Source of the DNA: Prochlorococcus sp. AG-355-P07
GTDB lineage: Bacteria > Cyanobacteriota > Cyanobacteriia > PCC-6307 > Cyanobiaceae
DNA length: 64,000 nt
NCBI GenBank assembly: GCA_003280575.1
Contig: QCEN01000004.1
Coordinates: forward strand, 1-64,000
Direction of reading: 5' to 3'
Part shown: positions 18,306 through 27,917 of the stretch, piece by piece
How positions within the stretch are numbered: position 1 is the first letter of the stretch
How the letters are laid out: each line of letters starts with the position of its first letter
Position numbers and translations under genes: made by a program
The notes under the pieces: model-generated
Told to the model about the DNA's origin: nothing
Seen by the model: the letters and a program-made list of their open reading frames with translations, nothing else
Database searches by the model: none

Positions 18306-19892
18306 ATGAATCAAATATCTTTAAAAAAAGAACGAGATCCTTCAATATTAATTTTAGATTTTGGATCTCAATATTCTGAATTGATTGCGAGAAGAATAAG
18401 AGAAACTAATGTTTTTTCTCTTGTAGTAAGTAACTCTATTTCAATTGAGGATATTCTTAATATTAATCCTAAAGGGATAATTTTGAGTGGGGGTCCGAAT
18501 TCTGTTTATGACCAAAATTCGCCTAAATGTGATGAAAAAATTTTTGATTTAGGCATTCCTATTCTTGGCATATGTTATGGGATGCAATTAATGGTTAAAG
18601 AACTTGGAGGTTCTGTCGCTTCAGCTATAAAAAAAGCTGAGTATGGTAGAGCACCAATAAATATAGATTTAGAATGTGACCTCCTTTGCGATGTAAAAGA
18701 TAAATCAATAATGTGGATGAGTCACGGCGATTCAATTAATTGTTTGCCTGATGGATTTAATAAAATTGCGCATACAGAGAACACACTTCATGCAGTAATT
18801 TCAAATGATATAAAGAAATTATTTGGCGTACAATTTCATCCTGAAGTTATTCATTCAGAGTACGGGATGACAGTAATTAAAAATTTTGTTTATAAAATCT
18901 CCAATTGTGTTGCTGATTGGACAACCGAAACCTTTTTAGAAGAAACAATTCCCAGGATAAAAGCGCAAGTTGGTAATAAGAAAGTTTTGCTTGCCTTATC
19001 AGGGGGAGTTGATTCTTCAACTCTTGCTTTTTTACTAAATGAAGCGGTTGGAAATCAGCTTACGTGCATGTTTATCGACCAAGGTTTCATGAGAAAAGGT
19101 GAACCGGAATTTTTGATGAATTTTTTTGACAAGAAATTTAATATAAAGGTTGAATATATTAATGCTAGGGAAAGGTTTATTGCCAAATTAAAGGGGATTA
19201 CAGATCCAGAACAAAAAAGGAAAATTATTGGAGAAGAATTTATTAGAGTATTTGAAGAAGAAAGTAATAGATTGGGACCTTTTCATTACTTAGCGCAAGG
19301 CACTCTTTATCCTGATGTTATTGAAAGTGCTGGCACTAATATTGATCCTAAAACAGGCGAAAGAATAGCTGTAAAAATCAAGAGTCATCATAATGTGGGC
19401 GGATTACCAAAAGATTTACAATTTAAATTAGTTGAGCCATTAAGAAAACTTTTTAAGGACGAAGTCCGAAAATTAGGCGCTGCATTAGGTTTGCCGGATG
19501 AAATCATAAAAAGGCATCCATTCCCAGGACCAGGGTTGGCGATAAGAATTTTGGGAGAAGTGACTAATGAAAAACTCGATTGTTTAAGAGATGCAGACTT
19601 GATAGTGAGAGAAGAAATAAAAAAAGCAGGTCTTTATAATGATATTTGGCAAGCATTTGCAGTATTACTACCCGTTAAAACTGTAGGAGTTATGGGTGAT
19701 AAAAGAACTTATGCATGGCCGATAGTTTTACGTTGTGTATCTAGTGAAGATGGTATGACAGCAGACTGGTCAAAAATTCCCTTTCAGATTTTAGAGAGAA
19801 TTTCGAATAGAATAGTAAATGAAGTAATGTTAGTTAATAGAGTTGTTTTTGATATTACAAGCAAACCTCCTGGAACTATTGAGTGGGAATAA
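18306..19892 (+). CDS. guaA: GMP synthase (glutamine-hydrolysing)
   Basis: Converts XMP to GMP. The N-terminal class I glutaminase (residues 1-200) has the nucleophile Cys in GICYGMQLM and the His/Glu pair in FHPEVIHSE. The ATP pyrophosphatase domain has the P-loop [12 protein letters not shown] near residue 232. The C-terminal dimerisation domain ends in [14 protein letters not shown], the normal GuaA end. The length of 528 aa is typical. No coding partner lies immediately downstream. Confidence 0.98.
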   Translation: MNQISLKKERDPSILILDFGSQYSELIARRIRETNVFSLVVSNSISIEDILNINPKGIILSGGPNSVYDQNSPKCDEKIFDLGIPILGICYGMQLMVKELGGSVASAIKKAEYGRAPINIDLECDLLCDVKDKSIMWMSHGDSINCLPDGFNKIAHTENTLHAVISNDIKKLFGVQFHPEVIHSEYGMTVIKNFVYKISNCVADWTTETFLEETIPRIKAQVGNKKVLLALSGGVDSSTLAFLLNEAVGNQLTCMFIDQGFMRKGEPEFLMNFFDKKFNIKVEYINARERFIAKLKGITDPEQKRKIIGEEFIRVFEEESNRLGPFHYLAQGTLYPDVIESAGTNIDPKTGERIAVKIKSHHNVGGLPKDLQFKLVEPLRKLFKDEVRKLGAALGLPDEIIKRHPFPGPGLAIRILGEVTNEKLDCLRDADLIVREEIKKAGLYNDIWQAFAVLLPVKTVGVMGDKRTYAWPIVLRCVSSEDGMTADWSKIPFQILERISNRIVNEVMLVNRVVFDITSKPPGTIEWE

Positions 19893-20186
19893 TTCGTCTA
19901 CAAAATAGTAGTTATAGTCTGAAAACAGCGGTTTGTAATAGGTTCGTTTGATGTTATTTGGTGACGAAATGGCAGGGTTCTTGACACCCTTGTTTGTCAA
20001 GCGTTTGTTTTCTGATCTTGTCTTTATCTTCATGAAGAAATCGTAGAAACTCGTTTTTCTATACACTTGAATAAAATTGAAAAATTTTTTTTGTGACTTT
20101 TTTGGGAATATAGTTTTGACTCTTAAAGTGAGATCCACTTATATTTTAATTTATACATGAAATTTTTTTAAATTAGATTTAAACGT
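19893..20186. other. 294-base spacer with competing hairpins; possible small RNA
   Basis: No convincing gene is seen. At 19980-20001 CTTGACA and TGTCAAG form a 7-bp perfect inverted repeat around 8 bases. AGGGT at 19974-19978 can alternatively pair with ACCCT at 19986-19990, and the two pairings share base 19986. A T-rich run (ttttttttgtgactttttt) near 20083-20102 could end a plus-strand transcript. A 102-codon minus-strand frame across the region and the guaA 3' end is low complexity and was not accepted. A small RNA or a decayed gene are both possible. Confidence 0.3.
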
Positions 20187-20900
20187 ATGAGTGAGATTAT
20201 TAAATTAAGTAGATCTACTGTCGAGAAATATCTTAGTTGTCCAAGATGTTGTGTACTTGATAAAAAATATCAAATAAAACCACCCTCATTACCTTTTACT
20301 CTAAATATAGCAGTAGATAATTTATGTAAAAATGAATTTGATCACTATAGAAGAATTCAGGAGCCACATCCATTATTTATTGAATATGGTATTGATGCTG
20401 TTCCATTTAAACACAAAGATTTAGAACGTTGGAGAAGTAATTTTCAAGGAATAAGATATAAATCTATTGAACATAATTATGATTTTGGTGGAGCTGTGGA
20501 TGATATTTGGCAGAAAAAAAATGGTGATCTTATCATCATTGATGTAAAAGCGACATCTAGAAATAATTTTGATTGGGCCGAGACTTTTAATAAATATGAA
20601 TATGCAAAAGCCTATAAGAGACAATTGGAAATGTATCAGTGGTTATTTAAAAAGAATGGATTTCAAGTTGCCAGAGAAGCTTATCTTTTATACTTTAATG
20701 GAAAAAAAAATGAAGAGGTTTTTAATAATCAGCTAAATTTTGATGTCCATCTAATTAGATTAGATTGTTCTACATCATGGGTAGAAAATAAGATAATTGA
20801 TACGGTTAAATTATTACGTTCTGATATTTTTCCCAAACCATCATTAAATTGCGAATACTGTAATTATTTAAAAAAGCGTTGGGAATTATCATTAAGTTAA
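20187..20900 (+). CDS. PD-(D/E)XK nuclease superfamily protein (RecB/Cas4-like)
   Basis: A 237-residue protein with the layout of RecB/Cas4-type nucleases. It starts with LSRSTVEKYLSCPRCCVL (the S-x-x-x-Y-xx-CPR motif). A catalytic core follows, with GGAVDDIW near residue 103 and, 15 residues on, LIIIDVKAT (the D-x-K half). A QLEMYQWL helix (Q-xxx-Y motif) comes next, and CEYCNYL lies near the C-terminus. The split Cys set (N-terminal CPRCC plus C-terminal CEYC) resembles the Fe-S cluster ligands of Cas4/AddB. No cas genes or CRISPR array are nearby, so it is an orphan. DNA cleavage is inferred. Confidence 0.75.
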   Translation: MSEIIKLSRSTVEKYLSCPRCCVLDKKYQIKPPSLPFTLNIAVDNLCKNEFDHYRRIQEPHPLFIEYGIDAVPFKHKDLERWRSNFQGIRYKSIEHNYDFGGAVDDIWQKKNGDLIIIDVKATSRNNFDWAETFNKYEYAKAYKRQLEMYQWLFKKNGFQVAREAYLLYFNGKKNEEVFNNQLNFDVHLIRLDCSTSWVENKIIDTVKLLRSDIFPKPSLNCEYCNYLKKRWELSLS

Positions 20901-20980
20901 TTCTCATAGAAAATTTTTGAGTATCTCTGGAAAAATAGTAAATAAAAGATAATCTTTAATTAGATAATTTATTTAGACTT

Positions 20981-21589
20981 TTGATAAATTCAAAAAATTC
21001 TGAGAGAAAAATAACTAATCATCTTCAACAAGATGTAGTAAAGGTATCTGGTAAGAAGATTTTTATAAATCCTTTTTTGTATTGGCGTCGTTTTGACGAG
21101 AATACAAATAGATGGCTTAGAGAACCTGGTCAAATGTCAGAGGATCAAATTAATCCAAATAGGAATCGTTTTTATCCAGAAGTAGAGTGGACTGATTTAA
21201 GCCATGAGCAAAAGCTTATAAAAGATGCAACCGTAGAAATGTTCCTAAAAACTCTTGAATTGATAAGTACATTTCATCCGTATCTTAGTGCTGGACAGTT
21301 ATTAGAAGTCGAGAGAAAAATGGCGATCATAAAAAAAATTCCTTTTGAAAAGTGGGTAACAAAATCTTTCGCCAAAAAAGCGAGATTATTGCAAAATGAA
21401 AAAAGAAAATTTCAAAGAGAAAGATTTTTTAGTAGCTGGAGGGAATGGTTTAGCCTAGTAAATACTCAACAAGCATTTTTGCCGTTAATCGTCACAATAT
21501 TTATTTCTTCATTTATTGGATGGTCATTTGGGATATCAAAGAATAGCTGCAATCCTTATTTTGAACAAAATATAGATCAATTAAATTAA
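20981..21589 (+). CDS. Tail-anchored membrane protein, unknown
   Basis: A 202-residue protein starting at TTG 20981. The soluble part is rich in aromatics and charge, with a run NPFLYWRRFDENTNRWLREP and FYPEVEWTDLSHEQKL, and basic helices around residues 110-150. A single hydrophobic helix lies near the C-terminus (FLPLIVTIFISSFIGWSFGI, about residues 164-183). I do not recognise it. It follows the nuclease-like gene on the same strand after 80 bases and precedes a 47-codon frame and pbp2. Confidence 0.65.
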   Translation: MINSKNSERKITNHLQQDVVKVSGKKIFINPFLYWRRFDENTNRWLREPGQMSEDQINPNRNRFYPEVEWTDLSHEQKLIKDATVEMFLKTLELISTFHPYLSAGQLLEVERKMAIIKKIPFEKWVTKSFAKKARLLQNEKRKFQRERFFSSWREWFSLVNTQQAFLPLIVTIFISSFIGWSFGISKNSCNPYFEQNIDQLN

Positions 21590-21694
21590 TTTTTTTTGAT
21601 ATTTTTTAAGTACCTAAGTTAATATAATTTTGAAAAAATTAATTTCTTGTTTAGAATCATAATATTAATATTTAGTTTAAGGGTATAGTTCTTT

Positions 21695-21838
21695 ATGAGT
21701 GGAAATTTGAATTCAAATAATATTGAAAATGATGAGTTTTATGGGACTAATGAAGATATTGATTATAGAGATTTAATAACAAAACTTAAAGATATAAATT
21801 TAACAATTACTTTGTTGGAAAAAATAATATTTAAGTAA
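21695..21838 (+). CDS. Short acidic protein of 47 residues, unknown
   Basis: ATG 21695 to TAA 21838. The N-terminal 25 residues are acidic and Asn-rich (MSGNLNSNNIENDEFYGTNE); the second half predicts an amphipathic helix (DLITKLKDINLTITLLEKII). A purine-rich GGG lies about 15 bases upstream, a weak ribosome site. It sits 105 bases after one plus-strand gene and 11 bases before the next. Too short for confident coding assignment; conservation in sister strains would decide. Confidence 0.4.
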   Translation: MSGNLNSNNIENDEFYGTNEDIDYRDLITKLKDINLTITLLEKIIFK

Positions 21839-21849
21839 ATTGTATATTT

Positions 21850-23640
21850 TTGATAAAAACAAGTCCTAACAAAAAACTCATTTCATTAAAAAGACAACCT
21901 TTAGTCTTACTTATTTTTTCTTCTATTTCGTTTTTATTGATCCTATTTAGGTTAATTTTTTTACAACTTTTAAATTATGAATCCTTTAAGAAGATGTCAG
22001 ATGAGAATAGGATCAGACTTATTGCTTCACAGCCAATAAGAGGAAGAATACTAGATAAAAATGGTTATGTTTTAGCAGATAGCAGAGTTAAATATTCTCT
22101 AATAATAAAGCCTCAATCTATTAAAAAAAGCAATTGGGAAAAACATAAAAAAAGCATCTCTAACTTGTTAAATATTGATAGTAATGTAATTCAAAAAAAA
22201 TATTCTGATGGTTTAAATAATCAAAAACTATCATTAACTATTCTTGATGATTTAAACATAAATCAACTAATAAAGTTCAAAGAAAATGAAGGAAATTTAA
22301 CTAGTTTTGAAATAGCTACCAAATTAATTAGAAATTATCCTTATAAATCACTTGCTGCGCATGTAATTGGTTATACTCAGCCAATTACTGAATCAGAATA
22401 TAAATTTTTATCTAAGAAAGGTTATAAATTAAATGACTTAGTAGGAAGAACAGGAATTGAATATGTTTATGAAGATTTTATAAGAGGTGAATGGGGCGGA
22501 GAAATGATTGAAGTAAATTCATTAGGAAAATTTCAAAGATCATTAGGTATAAGACCTCCATTACAAGGTAATGATATTGAACTAACAATAGACTTGAATC
22601 TACAATTAATTGCTGAAGAAGTTCTTAAAGACAAAAAAGCTGGAGCGATAATAGTAATGGATCCAAGAGATGGTGCAATAAGAGCATTGGTAAGTAAGCC
22701 AAATTTTGATTTGAATTTTTTTTCAAAGGATTTTAAGCCCGAAAAAGAATACAATAATATATTTAATTCTCCTGAAAAACCTCTTTTTAATAGAGCATTA
22801 AATGCTTATGATCCAGGGAGTGTTTGGAAAATCGTAACTGCTTTAGCGGGGCTGGAAAGTGGAAAATTTCCAAAAGACACCATGTTAGATACGAAACCAT
22901 GCATAACTTATGGGAGTCAATGTTTTAGGGAGCACAATGATTTAGGCTTTGGTGTAATAGGTTACGAAGATGCTTTAAGAGTTTCTAGTAATACATTTTT
23001 TTATCAAGTAGGTTACGGAGTAGGAGTTGATGAAATTCATAAGGTCTCCCGAAAGCTTGGTTTTAATTCTTTATCTGGAATTGAAATTTCTGAACAAGAA
23101 AATAAAGGATTAGTAGCTAGTAGTAAATGGGCTAAAGAAGGTAGAGGATGGGGGCAACCAGGGAGAACTCCGTGGGTTCCAGAAGATATTGCGAGCATGT
23201 CAATTGGACAATTTGTTGTTCAAGTAACTCCAATTCAAATAGCTAGAGCGTATGCAGCGATTGCTAATGGAGGTTATCTAGTTACTCCACATTTGACTCA
23301 AAAAGATGTTAAAAGTTTTTTAGATAGAAAACGTGTTCCAATTGACATTGATCCACAAAATATTCAATTAATAAAAAATGGTCTCAGGAAAGTAGTAGAG
23401 TCTGGCACTGGAGTATCAATTAATTATGGAGTTTCAAATTTACCTCCTGTGTCAGGTAAAACAGGAACCGCTGAAGATGGTGAAGGTGGCTTAGATCATG
23501 CTTGGTTCGTTTGTTTTACACCTTCAGAAAAGAGTGAGTTGCTTGTAGTTGCTTTTGCACAAAATACTCCAGGGGGAGGTTCTGTACACGCTCTTCCTAT
23601 GGCAAGAGAAATTTTAAAAGTTTGGAATGAAAAAAAATAA
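21850..23640 (+). CDS. Penicillin-binding protein 2 (class B transpeptidase)
   Basis: Cross-links peptidoglycan during elongation (MrdA role inferred). Order: one N-terminal membrane helix (LVLLIFSSISFLLILFRLIF), a PBP dimerisation domain with IRGRILDKNG-type start (here RGRILDKNGYVLAD), and a transpeptidase domain. Catalytic motifs are S-V-W-K in DPGSVWK near residue 328, S-S-N in RVSSNTFF, and K-T-G in SGKTGTAED near residue 540. The length of 596 aa fits PBP2. It starts with TTG; the 11-base gap to the preceding short frame suggests co-transcription if that frame is real. Confidence 0.92.
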   Translation: MIKTSPNKKLISLKRQPLVLLIFSSISFLLILFRLIFLQLLNYESFKKMSDENRIRLIASQPIRGRILDKNGYVLADSRVKYSLIIKPQSIKKSNWEKHKKSISNLLNIDSNVIQKKYSDGLNNQKLSLTILDDLNINQLIKFKENEGNLTSFEIATKLIRNYPYKSLAAHVIGYTQPITESEYKFLSKKGYKLNDLVGRTGIEYVYEDFIRGEWGGEMIEVNSLGKFQRSLGIRPPLQGNDIELTIDLNLQLIAEEVLKDKKAGAIIVMDPRDGAIRALVSKPNFDLNFFSKDFKPEKEYNNIFNSPEKPLFNRALNAYDPGSVWKIVTALAGLESGKFPKDTMLDTKPCITYGSQCFREHNDLGFGVIGYEDALRVSSNTFFYQVGYGVGVDEIHKVSRKLGFNSLSGIEISEQENKGLVASSKWAKEGRGWGQPGRTPWVPEDIASMSIGQFVVQVTPIQIARAYAAIANGGYLVTPHLTQKDVKSFLDRKRVPIDIDPQNIQLIKNGLRKVVESGTGVSINYGVSNLPPVSGKTGTAEDGEGGLDHAWFVCFTPSEKSELLVVAFAQNTPGGGSVHALPMAREILKVWNEKK

Positions 23641-23661
23641 TATTAATTTTTAGTTTAAAAT

Positions 23662-24186
23662 TTATGTTCTTAATTTTTTCATTTGTAAAAGTCTGTGAAT
23701 AATATCTTCAATAGTTTTTGTATCTATCGGTTTACTATATGAAGACAGAAGTTGTCTTCCTAATACTTGACTTCCTAAATGCACTAGTTGAATGCGTAAT
23801 GAGGTTAGAAGTTCTAACCCTACACCACCAGAAAATGTCGCAATGGCAATTGGTTGACCATTAAATAAATTCCTAAAATCATCTCCTGAAATAGAAAGCC
23901 ATGCTATGAAGTTGGAGAGAATAGGAGGTATAGATCCATTATATTCAGGCGCACAAATCACCCACCTTTCAATCTTAAAAAGCTTTTTTTTTAGTTCTTC
24001 TATTTCGTTTGGAATATTTTCTTTGCTGTGAATTCTTGGATTAAATAATGGAATATCAAGAGTGGTGAGGTCTAAAATTTCAGAACTTATTTTAAGTTCA
24101 TTACTTTTTTCAAGAAATTTTTCAGAAAGTTCTAGATTTTTGCCACAACTAGCCGTAATGATTATTAGATCTTTTGTTTCAGTCAT
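23662..24186 (-). CDS. NAD(P)H-dependent FMN reductase family protein
   Basis: A flavodoxin-fold reductase of 174 residues with APEYNGSIPPILSNFIAW (the FMN phosphate and substrate loop of the SsuE/ArsH-like group) and TFSGGVGLELL. It follows flv1 by 17 bases and closes the minus-strand flv3-flv1 cluster, so it may supply reduced flavin or be co-regulated with the flavodiiron pair; this link is inferred from position only. Confidence 0.8.
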   Translation of the reverse strand: MTETKDLIIITASCGKNLELSEKFLEKSNELKISSEILDLTTLDIPLFNPRIHSKENIPNEIEELKKKLFKIERWVICAPEYNGSIPPILSNFIAWLSISGDDFRNLFNGQPIAIATFSGGVGLELLTSLRIQLVHLGSQVLGRQLLSSYSKPIDTKTIEDIIHRLLQMKKLRT

Positions 24187-24203
24187 AAATAAGATAAATA
24201 AAT

Positions 24204-26006
24204 TTAATAATTAGCACCTGTTTTGCGGTGATGAACTGCCGTTAGACTATCGGATTTTAGTATATTACCGTGTAGTACTTCAGCGTATATTACCCAATGA
24301 TCCCCACATTCCATTCTCTCTTTTACAGAAGCATCTAACCATGCGAGCGATTCAGGAATGATTATCTGTTCATTAGGAGTTAATTCAATATTTAAGCCTT
24401 CAAATCTATCTTCTCCAGGTGCAAAGGGCTTTGTAAATCTTTTTAATGGTTCTTTAAAATCTTTCTCACTAAGAATATTTAATGCGAATGAATCTCCTAT
24501 TTGCAGAAGAGATTCTACTGATCTATCTTTTGCTACTGCAATACTTAACCCGGGCGGAGAAAAACTTGCTTGGCTAACCCATGATGCAAGCATAGCTCCC
24601 TTAATATTATTCTCATCTTTGCCTTTAGAGGCTGTCAGGACACAAAGAGAACCAATTACTCTTCCAAGAGCTTGTAGCTTTGGATCCGTTTTGCTTGTAA
24701 TCATTCCAGTATCTGATTTTCTGGGATTTTTCTTTGCTTTTTTTATAATTTTTCTTCCAAAGTGAGTTCCTATTTCTTCTAACTCTTTAATTTTTGGTTT
24801 ATTTGGACTGAATTTAATCCTTATAGGGTCAAAACTAAACTTAAAACCACCGTCTTTTAATTTTGTTTCTAGTAAATCTATAGCTTCGCCGCTCCAGCCA
24901 AAACTCCCAAAAATTCCTACAGGCTTATCCCTATTACCCTCTGCTAACAATGATCCTAGTGCACTAACTATTGGAGTTGGGGCGTGACCACCCAATGTGG
25001 GTGAGCCTATTAAATATCCATCAGCATTTTGGATAGATTTTACAAGTTGATCATTAGGTGTAAATTCACAATTAATACTTTCAACTTCTACAGAGGTTCT
25101 ATTTATCCCTTTAGCCAATGCATCACCTATTGAGGCTGTATTTCCATATGCACTTGCATATATCAGAGCGATCTTAGGATTATTTGTTGAGAGATTTTCG
25201 CCCCACCTAATGTAGTCATTTAAAAAGCTTTTTAAGCTATATTCGATCGCGGGACCATGTAATGGTGCGATAGTTTTAATGTCATAATCTGCAATTTTTT
25301 CAGTTATTGATACTACTTGATTAGACATTGGTGCCATCAAACAATCATAAAAATGTTTCCTATCAATTTCAGTACTAACTCGATTTGTTTCAGACCAATA
25401 TTTAGACGCAATATGTGCAGAGAAAATTTTTTCACTAAGAAGTATTTCTTGATTACGTTCATAAATTATCAGACCACCAGGCCAACGTGCTGTTGGAATA
25501 GGAATTAACTCTAGTGAAATATTATCTAATTCTAAATTAAGTTCTTTTTTGATTATCTTTACTTCAGGTAATTGAATTTCAACAAAGTTTTCTAGGGTAG
25601 GATTTCTTTGATTCCAAAGTTCGCTAATAAGTTTATAACCTGGATTAGAGCAAGTAATAGTTGTGTTTTGAAATTGGGTACTTATATTTTTTATAGTTTC
25701 AATAATTTGCGGATTAATATGACCAGAAATGAAGTTGATTTTATCGAATTTAAAATGATTGTAAAACTTAGAAATTACTTTGTTAAATGAATTTAAATAT
25801 TGTTTCTCAGGTGGATGAATAATAAAAAGTTCCTCATTACTTCTAATAAAAAAAGTATTAAAAGAAGTTCCTTTTTCAAGGTTAAATTCAAGTTCAAATC
25901 TTTCTTTATTTTGGTCTAAGAATCTTATACAAGAAAAATTTTCGGTAATTTTAAATTCCGATAAGTTTTGATTTTCTGCAAGTAAGCCTATATTAATATC
26001 TGACAT
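24204..26006 (-). CDS. flv1: Class C flavodiiron protein, Flv1-like
   Basis: Three domains of a cyanobacterial flavodiiron protein: beta-lactamase-like (residues about 30-260), flavodoxin-like (about 275-415, with IALIYASAYGNTASIGDALA), and flavin reductase (about 440-600, ASWVSQASFSPPGLSIAVAKDR). Unlike its neighbour, the diiron site is degraded: where Flv3 has HTEPDH this protein has HINPQI, and where Flv3 has LHWPDT it has ARWPGG. Loss of iron ligands is described for Flv1 of the Flv1/Flv3 heterodimer, which reduces O2 to water downstream of photosystem I. Gap to flv3 is 16 bases. Confidence 0.9.
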   Translation of the reverse strand: MSDINIGLLAENQNLSEFKITENFSCIRFLDQNKERFELEFNLEKGTSFNTFFIRSNEELFIIHPPEKQYLNSFNKVISKFYNHFKFDKINFISGHINPQIIETIKNISTQFQNTTITCSNPGYKLISELWNQRNPTLENFVEIQLPEVKIIKKELNLELDNISLELIPIPTARWPGGLIIYERNQEILLSEKIFSAHIASKYWSETNRVSTEIDRKHFYDCLMAPMSNQVVSITEKIADYDIKTIAPLHGPAIEYSLKSFLNDYIRWGENLSTNNPKIALIYASAYGNTASIGDALAKGINRTSVEVESINCEFTPNDQLVKSIQNADGYLIGSPTLGGHAPTPIVSALGSLLAEGNRDKPVGIFGSFGWSGEAIDLLETKLKDGGFKFSFDPIRIKFSPNKPKIKELEEIGTHFGRKIIKKAKKNPRKSDTGMITSKTDPKLQALGRVIGSLCVLTASKGKDENNIKGAMLASWVSQASFSPPGLSIAVAKDRSVESLLQIGDSFALNILSEKDFKEPLKRFTKPFAPGEDRFEGLNIELTPNEQIIIPESLAWLDASVKERMECGDHWVIYAEVLHGNILKSDSLTAVHHRKTGANY

Positions 26007-26022
26007 TTTTAAGACTTATTTT

Positions 26023-27798
26023 TTAATAATGATTAGCAACTTTTCTGTGATGAACTGCTGTCTTGCATGATAAGTCAGAAACATTACCATTTTCAACAAT
26101 TCCGTAAATTATCCAATGGTCTGGAGTCTCCAGTCTGGAACTAACTTTACAATCCAGAAAGGCGAGTGAATCTGAAAGAACTGGTCCTCCTTCAGCGATG
26201 TTGCTAATTACATCTACATCTGCAAATCTATCAGCTCCAGGGGCAAATCTTTTTAAAAAATGTCTGAACATTTTTTGATAGTTATCTTCTCTCAAAATAT
26301 TCACAACAAAACTTTTCCCAACTTGCATATATGATTCAATAGCTCTATCTTTTGCTACTGCAACTGTAATACCTGGTGGAGAGAAGCTTGCTTGACTAAC
26401 CCAACTTGCGACCATTGCACTTTGTCTAAATGTAGAACCTTCGCCTTGGCTCGCTGTAACTACATATAATCCACCACTTAATCTTCCTAAAGCTTTATCT
26501 AAATTTGAATCAAGGCTCTTCATAGAGGCAATATTCTTCTTCTTATTGATCAATTGACCCAAGTCAGTTCCAGCTTCTTCGAATTGTTGATAAACAATGG
26601 GATCTGGAATATTTTTAACTCTTAAGGGAGAGAAAGCTTCTTTTTGACTGAGTTCTCTTAATTTATTTGCTAAGGAATCTATAGGTTCATCATTTCCACC
26701 AAACGCATCATAAACTGCAGTAAATTGTTTTGGTTTTAGTGCTGCAAATAAAGTACCGAGAGATTCTTTTAATTCATTATCTGAGTCTACTGACCATGTG
26801 GGGATGACTACTGCTTTTGATTCCGAAATTAAACTTGTTAATTCTTGCGGGTCAGAAGATCTTAAATCAACTAACTGAACCTGAGCATCTGCTTTGCTTA
26901 TTCCATGAGATATCGCTTGACTTAGTCGATCACAATAACCATAGTCGCTTATATAACAAACCGACACAAAATCATTGCCTTTGCTTTTATTGCTACTCCA
27001 TTCTAGATATTTTCCTTTCCAAAAATTGACCTGATTATGGAGCAAAGGCCCATGACCAACAGCTATTGTTTTTAATTCAGGTAGCTTATCTATTCTTTTA
27101 ATTGCCTGCATAACACTTCTAGCGTTTGGACCCATAAGGCAATCGTAATAAAAACGAAAATCATCGTATATTTCTTTTTGATCAGTGTCAAAAAATTCGT
27201 CAGAACAATAATGGAGTCCAAAAGCATCGCATGTATAGAGAACATTTGTGCTGTGATCATATGAAAATATGGTATCTGGCCAATGTAAATTTGGTGCACT
27301 TATGAATTCAATATTATGTTCTAAACCACTATTAGGGTTAGTTCCGAGATTTAAAAACTCTCCACTCTTAACTTCTAGACGTTTAAAGGGAATATGTATT
27401 TGGTCTTCAATAAATTTGAGGGCTAATTTTGATCCAACTACTGTGATATTTTCGTTTAATTCTAAAAGATTACCTATTAAACCAGAATGATCAGGTTCTG
27501 TATGGCTTGTAATTAAATAATCAACTTCTTGTGGCTTTACCTTTTTTAGTAATTCTTCAAACCATAATTTTTCGAACTTTGCGTGACTAGTATCAATAAT
27601 TGCTAGTTTCTCGCCTTTAATAATAAAACTATTGTAAGTAGTTCCATTTCTTAAACCAAACTCAATATCAAATCTACTGCGATCCCAATCCAAAGATCTT
27701 ATAGCACAAGAATCATCAGCAAAGTTTTGAGATTGAACGGTCAACTTGTTATTAGTTTGTGCCAATTTAGAATTACTTGCTTGGGCAGAGGCTATCAT
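26023..27798 (-). CDS. flv3: Class C flavodiiron protein Flv3
   Basis: Partner of Flv1 in light-driven O2 photoreduction (Mehler-like), an electron safety valve for photosystem I. The start of the MBL domain, AIRSLDWDRSRFDIEFGLRN, is characteristic of Flv3. Diiron ligands are present: SHTEPDHSG near residue 95, LHWPD, the Asp of CDAFGLHY, and GHGP. Flavodoxin (about residues 275-415) and C-terminal flavin reductase (ASWVSQASFSPPGITVAVAKDR) follow. Length 591 aa. It is the first gene of the flv3-flv1-FMN reductase run and is divergent from alaS over 119 bases. Confidence 0.93.
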   Translation of the reverse strand: MIASAQASNSKLAQTNNKLTVQSQNFADDSCAIRSLDWDRSRFDIEFGLRNGTTYNSFIIKGEKLAIIDTSHAKFEKLWFEELLKKVKPQEVDYLITSHTEPDHSGLIGNLLELNENITVVGSKLALKFIEDQIHIPFKRLEVKSGEFLNLGTNPNSGLEHNIEFISAPNLHWPDTIFSYDHSTNVLYTCDAFGLHYCSDEFFDTDQKEIYDDFRFYYDCLMGPNARSVMQAIKRIDKLPELKTIAVGHGPLLHNQVNFWKGKYLEWSSNKSKGNDFVSVCYISDYGYCDRLSQAISHGISKADAQVQLVDLRSSDPQELTSLISESKAVVIPTWSVDSDNELKESLGTLFAALKPKQFTAVYDAFGGNDEPIDSLANKLRELSQKEAFSPLRVKNIPDPIVYQQFEEAGTDLGQLINKKKNIASMKSLDSNLDKALGRLSGGLYVVTASQGEGSTFRQSAMVASWVSQASFSPPGITVAVAKDRAIESYMQVGKSFVVNILREDNYQKMFRHFLKRFAPGADRFADVDVISNIAEGGPVLSDSLAFLDCKVSSRLETPDHWIIYGIVENGNVSDLSCKTAVHHRKVANHY

Positions 27799-27917
27799 AG
27801 AATAATTAGCTTTATAAATTAACTTTAGTTATATAGAATATAAATTCGCGTGATTATTTTTGCGAAATAACCGAAATTACGCTTTTCTTTATTTTTTAAT
27901 CTTCTTATTCTGGATAA

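Noticed and set aside
19830..20138. 102-codon minus-strand frame across the guaA 3' end and spacer
   Set aside because: It is Lys/Phe/Asn-rich low complexity, overlaps guaA coding, and has no recognisable domain; treated as a chance frame.
20187..20900. Cas4-like gene as a sign of a CRISPR system
   Set aside because: No spacer-repeat array and no other cas genes were seen within the window.
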